Source: Pelomonas cellulosilytica
GTDB taxonomy: Bacteria > Pseudomonadota > Gammaproteobacteria > Burkholderiales > Burkholderiaceae_C
Direction: 5' to 3'
NCBI RefSeq assembly: GCF_021353265.1
Contig: NZ_JAJTWU010000010.1
Location: 248,001 to 312,000, forward strand
Length of the DNA stretch: 64,000 bases
Below, piece after piece: positions 59,927-64,000 of this stretch. The translations under genes were made by a program, and so were the position numbers. Below the pieces are notes generated by a model, which was not told the DNA's origin, did no database searches, and saw only the letters and a list, made by a program, of their open reading frames with translations. The first letter of the stretch is position 1, and each line of letters begins with the position of its first letter.

Positions 59927-60703
59927 TCAACTGAAGCCGTGGCTGGCCCGAAGGCGGGCCGCGGTGCCATTGGCCTCAATGGCCTGCATGGCAGCCGTGA
60001 GCCGCGCCAGCCGCGCCGGCTGCACCGTCGGCGACACGGCCACCAGCAGCGGTTCCGCGGCGAACACCGCGGGCAGCATGCGCACCTGATCCTGCAGGCC
60101 CTCGGCCTGAATCAGCTGGCGGATCATGCCCTCCGACTGGTAGAAGAACCGGCCGCGGCCCTTCAGCAGCTTGCGCAGGTTCTGCAGGTGGTCGGTCGCA
60201 CCGTCATCCACCTTCAGCCCCGACTGCTGCAGCAGGAAGCTGGTGTAAGCCGTGCCCCGCGTGGCCAGCACGACGCCGTCGTCACCCAGCGCGCGGATGT
60301 CGTCGAAGTTGCGCACCGCGTCGGCGTCATGATCGTCCGCCCGCACCGCGGCGCGGTGCCGCGACACATAGAGTGCCGGCTGGTCGATGAAGCGGAAGCG
60401 CTCCAGCCGGGCCGGCGTCTTCAGCAGGCCGAAGAACACGTCCAGCGAGCCCAGGGCCAGTTCACGCTCGATGCGCAGCACAGGCAGGTAGCGATCCAGC
60501 CCGTCGAGTTGCAAGTGCGGGTCGTGATCGGTCAGCGCGCGCATGTAGGCCAGACAGAAGCCCGATGACGCCGCCCCGGGCGGGCCGAACTTGTGCGGTG
60601 CACCGGCCTCGGCCACCGTCTTCAACCGGACGACCGGCGCCGCTGCCGAAACGCCGGTGCTCCAGGCCAGGCTGGCAGCCAGCAGGGTTCGGCGGCGATT
60701 CAT
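59927..60703 (-). CDS. Periplasmic amino-acid-binding-like protein
   Basis: 258 residues with a signal peptide (cleavage near VSAAAP). The two-lobed SBP_bac_3-like pattern is visible: YMRALTDHDPHLQLDGL, DVFFGLLKTPARLERF and DDGVVLATRGTAYTSFL. There is no transporter next to it, so it may be a stand-alone sensor or an enzyme-like relative. Confidence 0.78.
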   Translation of the reverse strand: MNRRRTLLAASLAWSTGVSAAAPVVRLKTVAEAGAPHKFGPPGAASSGFCLAYMRALTDHDPHLQLDGLDRYLPVLRIERELALGSLDVFFGLLKTPARLERFRFIDQPALYVSRHRAAVRADDHDADAVRNFDDIRALGDDGVVLATRGTAYTSFLLQQSGLKVDDGATDHLQNLRKLLKGRGRFFYQSEGMIRQLIQAEGLQDQVRMLPAVFAAEPLLVAVSPTVQPARLARLTAAMQAIEANGTAARLRASHGFS

Positions 60704-60745
60704 GACGCCATTATTGGGCGGCGCGGCGGCACCGGCCAGCCGCCG

Positions 60746-63700
60746 CTAGACCTGCGCGAGCAACTCCTGCCAGCGAGCGCGTGCAGACTCCTCATGCCGG
60801 GCCTTCACATGGCCGTAGCCGCGGATGCCTTCTGGCACGCGGGCCAGCTCCACTGCGGTGGGCAGCGTCAGGGCATTGAGCCCGGCCAGCGCCTTCTCAA
60901 TGCCGGCGCGGTAGTCCACGATCCAGCGGCGCTCCATCCGGCGCTCTTCGGTGTGCCCGAAGACGTCGAAGGCCGTGCCGCGCAAGCCTTTCATCTTCGC
61001 CAGCAGCCGGAACGCCGGGCGCACCCAGCCGCCGAACGGCTGCTTGACCAGCTCGCCCTTGGCGTTCTTCTTCGCCAGTAGCGGCGGCGCGAGGTGGTGG
61101 ACGACCTTGTAGTCGCCCTCGAACATCTCGGCGATCTTCTCGTCGAAGCCCATCTGCGTGTGCAGCCGCGCCACCTCGTACTCGTCCTTGTAGGCCATCA
61201 GCTTGAAGAGATAGCGGGCGACGGCCTCCGTCAGCGCCGTGCCCCCGCCGAGCGCGCTCTCCGCGGCGCGCACCTTGTCGACGAAGGCCTTGTAGTCGGC
61301 CGCGTAGGCGGCGCTCTGGTAGCCGGTCAGGAACTCGACGCGCCGCGTGACGACCTCGTCCAGGCCCGGGCGCTTGACAAACTGGATGACGGCCTGCGCC
61401 GCATACAGCGCCTGCACGGCTTTGAGGTCGTGCGCGCATCGGCGGCCCCACTCGAACGCGGCCTTGTTGTTGTCCACCTGCACGCCGTTGAGTTCGATGG
61501 CGCGCATCAGCGCGTCATAGCTCAGCGGCACGCGGCCCTGCTGCCACGCGTAGCCCAGCATCAGCGGGTTGGTGTAGAGCGAATCGCCCAGCAGCTTGAC
61601 GGCGACCTCCTCGGCGTCAAAGGCGCCCAGGTGGCCCGCACCAACGGCCTTGCCCAGCGCCTGCTCGCAGGCCGTGCCGGGGAAGGTCCAGTCGGGGTTG
61701 TTGACCAGCGTGGCGGTCGGCGAGCCATGGGTGTTCAGGGCGACGAAGGTGCGGCCCTCGCGCATGACGGCCAGCGTCGCCTTGTTGGCCGCGACGATGG
61801 CATCGCAGGCGATGACAAGGTCGGCCTCGGCCGTGCCGACCTTGGTGCAGTAGATGGCCTCGGTCCGGTTGGCGATCTGGATGTGGCTCCACGTCGCGCC
61901 GCCCTTCTGCGCCAGGCCCGCGGCATCCTGCGTGATGACGCCCTTGCCTTCGAGGTGCGCTGCCATGCCCAGCAGCTGGCCGATCGTGATGACACCCGTG
62001 CCACCCACGCCGGCCACGACGATGCCCCAGGCTTCTTCCGCGTTCGGGATGACCGGCAGCGGCAGCACGCCCAGCGCCGTGTCGAATGGGCTCTTGCGGC
62101 CTTCCTTCTTCGGCTTCTTCAGCGCGCCGCCCTCGACTGTGACGAAGCTCGGGCAGAAGCCCTTCACGCAGGAGTAGTCCTTGTTGCAGGTGTTCTGGTT
62201 GATCTGGCGCTTACGGCCGAACTCGGTCTCCAGCGGCTCCACGCTCAGACAGTTGGACTGCACGGAACAGTCGCCGCAGCCCTCGCAGACCAGCTCGTTG
62301 ATGACCACACGCTTGGCCGGGTCCACCATCTTGCCGCGCTTGCGGCGACGGCGTTTTTCGGTGGCGCACGTCTGGTCGTAGATGATGGCTGTCGTGCCCT
62401 TGATGTCGCGGAACTGACGCTGGAGGTCGTCAAGCTCGTCGCGGTGGTGCACGGTCACGCCGGGCGCCAGCGCGACGCCTTCGTACTTGGCCGGCTCGTC
62501 GGTCACGATGACGAGCTTCTGCACGCCCTCCGAGATCACGCTGTTCATGATCTGGATGACGGTGTGCCCCTCGGGCCGCTCGCCGACGGTCTGGCCGCCG
62601 GTCATCGCGACGGCGTCGTTGTAGAGGATCTTGTAGGTGATGTTCACACCCGCGGCGATGCTCTGGCGGATGGCCAGGCTGCCGCTGTGGAAGTAGGTGC
62701 CGTCGCCGAGATTGCTGAAGATGTGCTTCTCGTTGGTGAACGGCGCCTGGCCCACCCAGGGCACACCCTCGCCGCCCATCTGCGTGAACGTGGCCGTGTT
62801 GCGGCCGGGCATCCACGTGACCATGTAGTGGCAGCCGATGCCGCCGACGGCGCGCGAGCCGTCAGGCACGCGCGTGCTGGTGTTGTGCGGGCAGCCCGAG
62901 CAGAACCACGGCGTGCGGTCGGCGCCGCCGGCGGTCTTTTCCTCGGCCTTGAGCGACGCTTCCTTGGCGTCGATGACGGCCAGACGGGCATCCAGGCGGG
63001 CGCGGATGTCGGCGTCCACGCCCATTCTTCTAAGCCGCTTGGCGATGGCGCGGGCAATGAGGGCCGGCGTCAGGTCGGCCTGCGGGCGCAGCAGCCAGTG
63101 GTCGCTCGGGTTGGGCACGCTCCACTCGCCGCCCTCGCCGTCACCGGCGTCGAACTTGCCGAGCACGTTGGGCCGTACGTCCGAGCGCCAGTTGTAGAGC
63201 TCTTCCTTGACCTGGTACTCGATGATCTGGCGCTTCTCCTCGACGACGAGGATCTCCTGCAGGCCCTGCGCGAACTCGCGCGCCACCTGCGCCTCCAGCG
63301 GCCACACGACGTTGACCTTGTGCAGCCGGATGCCGATGCGCCGGCAGGTGTCGTCGTCCAGGCCCAGGTCGTGCAGCGCCTGGCGTGTGTCGTTGAAGGC
63401 CTTGCCGCTGGTGATCAGCCCGAAGCGGTCATTCGGCCCCTCGATGACGTTGTAGTTCAGCCGGTTGGCGCGGATGTAGGCCAGCGCGGCGTACCACTTG
63501 AAGTTCATCATCCGCGCCTCTTGCTCCAGAGGCGGGTCGGGCCAGCGGATGTGCAGGCCGCCCGGCGGCATCTGGAAATCCTCGGGCAGCAGGATGTTCA
63601 CGCGATCAGGATCGACGCTGACGGAGGCCGAGCTTTCGACGATCTCCTGGATGGTCTTCATGCCGGCCCACAGGCCCGAGAAGCGGCTCATGGCAAAGGC

Positions 63701-64000
63701 ATGCAGGCCCATGTCCAGGATGTCCTGCACGCTACTCGGGAAGAAGGTCGGGAAGCCGACTGCCTTGAAGACGTGGTCGCTCTGGTGCGCCGCTGTCGAG
63801 CTCTTGGCGATGTGGTCGTCGCCCGCAATGGCGATGACGCCGCCGTGCTTGGACGTACCGGCCATGTTGGCGTGCTTGAAAACGTCGATGCAGCGGTCCA
63901 CGCCCGGGCCCTTGCCGTACCAGAGGCCGAACACGCCGTCGAACTTGGCCTTCTCGGGGAAGAGGTCCAGCTGCTGCGTGCCCCACACGGCGGTCGCGCC
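60746..64000 (-). CDS. Indolepyruvate:ferredoxin oxidoreductase, fused, 5' end missing
   Basis: About 1084 residues are inside the window and the frame stays open to the right edge, so roughly 60-80 N-terminal residues are missing. TPP-dependent alpha part: GVFGLWYGKGPGVDR, FCSGCPHNTSTRVPDGS and the TPP-binding GDGTYFHSG. Two iron-sulfur clusters: CEGCGDCSVQSNC and CNKDYSCVKGFC. Gamma-type domain: VVAGVGGTGVITIGQLLG. It oxidatively decarboxylates aryl pyruvates or related 2-oxoacids to acyl-CoA. Confidence 0.93.
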   Translation of the reverse strand, partial: GATAVWGTQQLDLFPEKAKFDGVFGLWYGKGPGVDRCIDVFKHANMAGTSKHGGVIAIAGDDHIAKSSTAAHQSDHVFKAVGFPTFFPSSVQDILDMGLHAFAMSRFSGLWAGMKTIQEIVESSASVSVDPDRVNILLPEDFQMPPGGLHIRWPDPPLEQEARMMNFKWYAALAYIRANRLNYNVIEGPNDRFGLITSGKAFNDTRQALHDLGLDDDTCRRIGIRLHKVNVVWPLEAQVAREFAQGLQEILVVEEKRQIIEYQVKEELYNWRSDVRPNVLGKFDAGDGEGGEWSVPNPSDHWLLRPQADLTPALIARAIAKRLRRMGVDADIRARLDARLAVIDAKEASLKAEEKTAGGADRTPWFCSGCPHNTSTRVPDGSRAVGGIGCHYMVTWMPGRNTATFTQMGGEGVPWVGQAPFTNEKHIFSNLGDGTYFHSGSLAIRQSIAAGVNITYKILYNDAVAMTGGQTVGERPEGHTVIQIMNSVISEGVQKLVIVTDEPAKYEGVALAPGVTVHHRDELDDLQRQFRDIKGTTAIIYDQTCATEKRRRRKRGKMVDPAKRVVINELVCEGCGDCSVQSNCLSVEPLETEFGRKRQINQNTCNKDYSCVKGFCPSFVTVEGGALKKPKKEGRKSPFDTALGVLPLPVIPNAEEAWGIVVAGVGGTGVITIGQLLGMAAHLEGKGVITQDAAGLAQKGGATWSHIQIANRTEAIYCTKVGTAEADLVIACDAIVAANKATLAVMREGRTFVALNTHGSPTATLVNNPDWTFPGTACEQALGKAVGAGHLGAFDAEEVAVKLLGDSLYTNPLMLGYAWQQGRVPLSYDALMRAIELNGVQVDNNKAAFEWGRRCAHDLKAVQALYAAQAVIQFVKRPGLDEVVTRRVEFLTGYQSAAYAADYKAFVDKVRAAESALGGGTALTEAVARYLFKLMAYKDEYEVARLHTQMGFDEKIAEMFEGDYKVVHHLAPPLLAKKNAKGELVKQPFGGWVRPAFRLLAKMKGLRGTAFDVFGHTEERRMERRWIVDYRAGIEKALAGLNALTLPTAVELARVPEGIRGYGHVKARHEESARARWQELLAQV

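Noticed and set aside
1-64000. CRISPR array, insertion sequence, prophage or integrase next to the tRNAs
   Set aside because: No regular repeat-spacer pattern, transposase, integrase or att-like duplication was found, although the tRNA array would be a natural integration site.

Overview
The window is very GC-rich, densely packed DNA in a beta-proteobacterial (Burkholderiales) style. The evidence is the gene content: a DUF3567 protein, TctE-type and LytS/LytTR two-component pairs, SoxR, Fpr, DTW-family TapT, a ProQ/FinO protein, DsbD, paired YceI proteins with cytochrome b561, and a fused indolepyruvate:ferredoxin oxidoreductase. The exact genus cannot be fixed by eye; a Roseateles/Rubrivivax/Comamonadaceae-like organism is my best guess. 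No rRNA, CRISPR array, insertion sequence or integrase was seen.

Layout. 1-6.2 kb: tail of an MFS transporter, a lipoprotein, a TctE-like two-component system (minus), then a hydrolase/acyl carrier protein/ketosynthase operon (plus). 6.3-11 kb: an M16 and an M61 peptidase, convergent. 11.1-17.3 kb: the unusual region (next paragraph). 17.4-22.4 kb: a heme-type DUF3365-HAMP sensor with a Ser/Thr kinase, a secreted protein, a methyltransferase and a glutaminase. 22.5-30.9 kb: thiol-disulfide proteins (thioredoxin-like, DsbD), TapT, an M17 peptidase, ProQ, DUF4197 and a GAF-GGDEF cyclase. 31-37.8 kb: a deacetylase plus Pat-type acetyltransferase operon, a nucleoside hydrolase with a stripped-down FAH-like protein, DUF3108 and DUF3567. 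37.9-43.7 kb: a double-AAA ATPase, a gene remnant, an XRE-cupin/double-GNAT operon, and SoxR with a divergent questin-oxidase-like gene. 43.7-52 kb: a PKD lipoprotein, Fpr and a four-gene TelA/XpaC/VWA/binding-protein operon joined by ATGA overlaps. 52.2-64 kb: a BASS transporter with divergent LysR, a LytS/LytTR system, cytochrome b561 with two YceI proteins, a DMT exporter, a binding protein and a partial indolepyruvate oxidoreductase.

The standout is 11.1-17.3 kb. A small HTH protein gene with its own palindromic operator faces a plus-strand block. That block holds five tRNA-type genes in tandem (anticodons ACG, UUC, CCA, GUC, GUG), a SEC-C mini-gene readable only with three +1 shifts, an HNH nuclease gene, a 54-nt tRNA-like minihelix, and a tRNA-Thr(CGU) starting on the very next base. 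A membrane-less slipin/SPFH protein, an unrecognised 258-aa protein and the RNA ligase RtcB follow, and a strong terminator closes the block. All the tRNAs show CCA-like 3' ends but carry stem mismatches, C33 substitutions, an aberrant T-loop, a 19-bp extended acceptor helix or a short acceptor stem. RtcB reseals RNA with 2',3'-cyclic phosphate/5'-OH ends, the product of many tRNA anticodon nucleases. The anticodons in the array are largely those of classic anticodon-nuclease targets. I infer an RNA-damage response island in which odd tRNAs act as decoys, spares or repair substrates. This is a hypothesis from gene order and RNA shape, not a demonstrated function.
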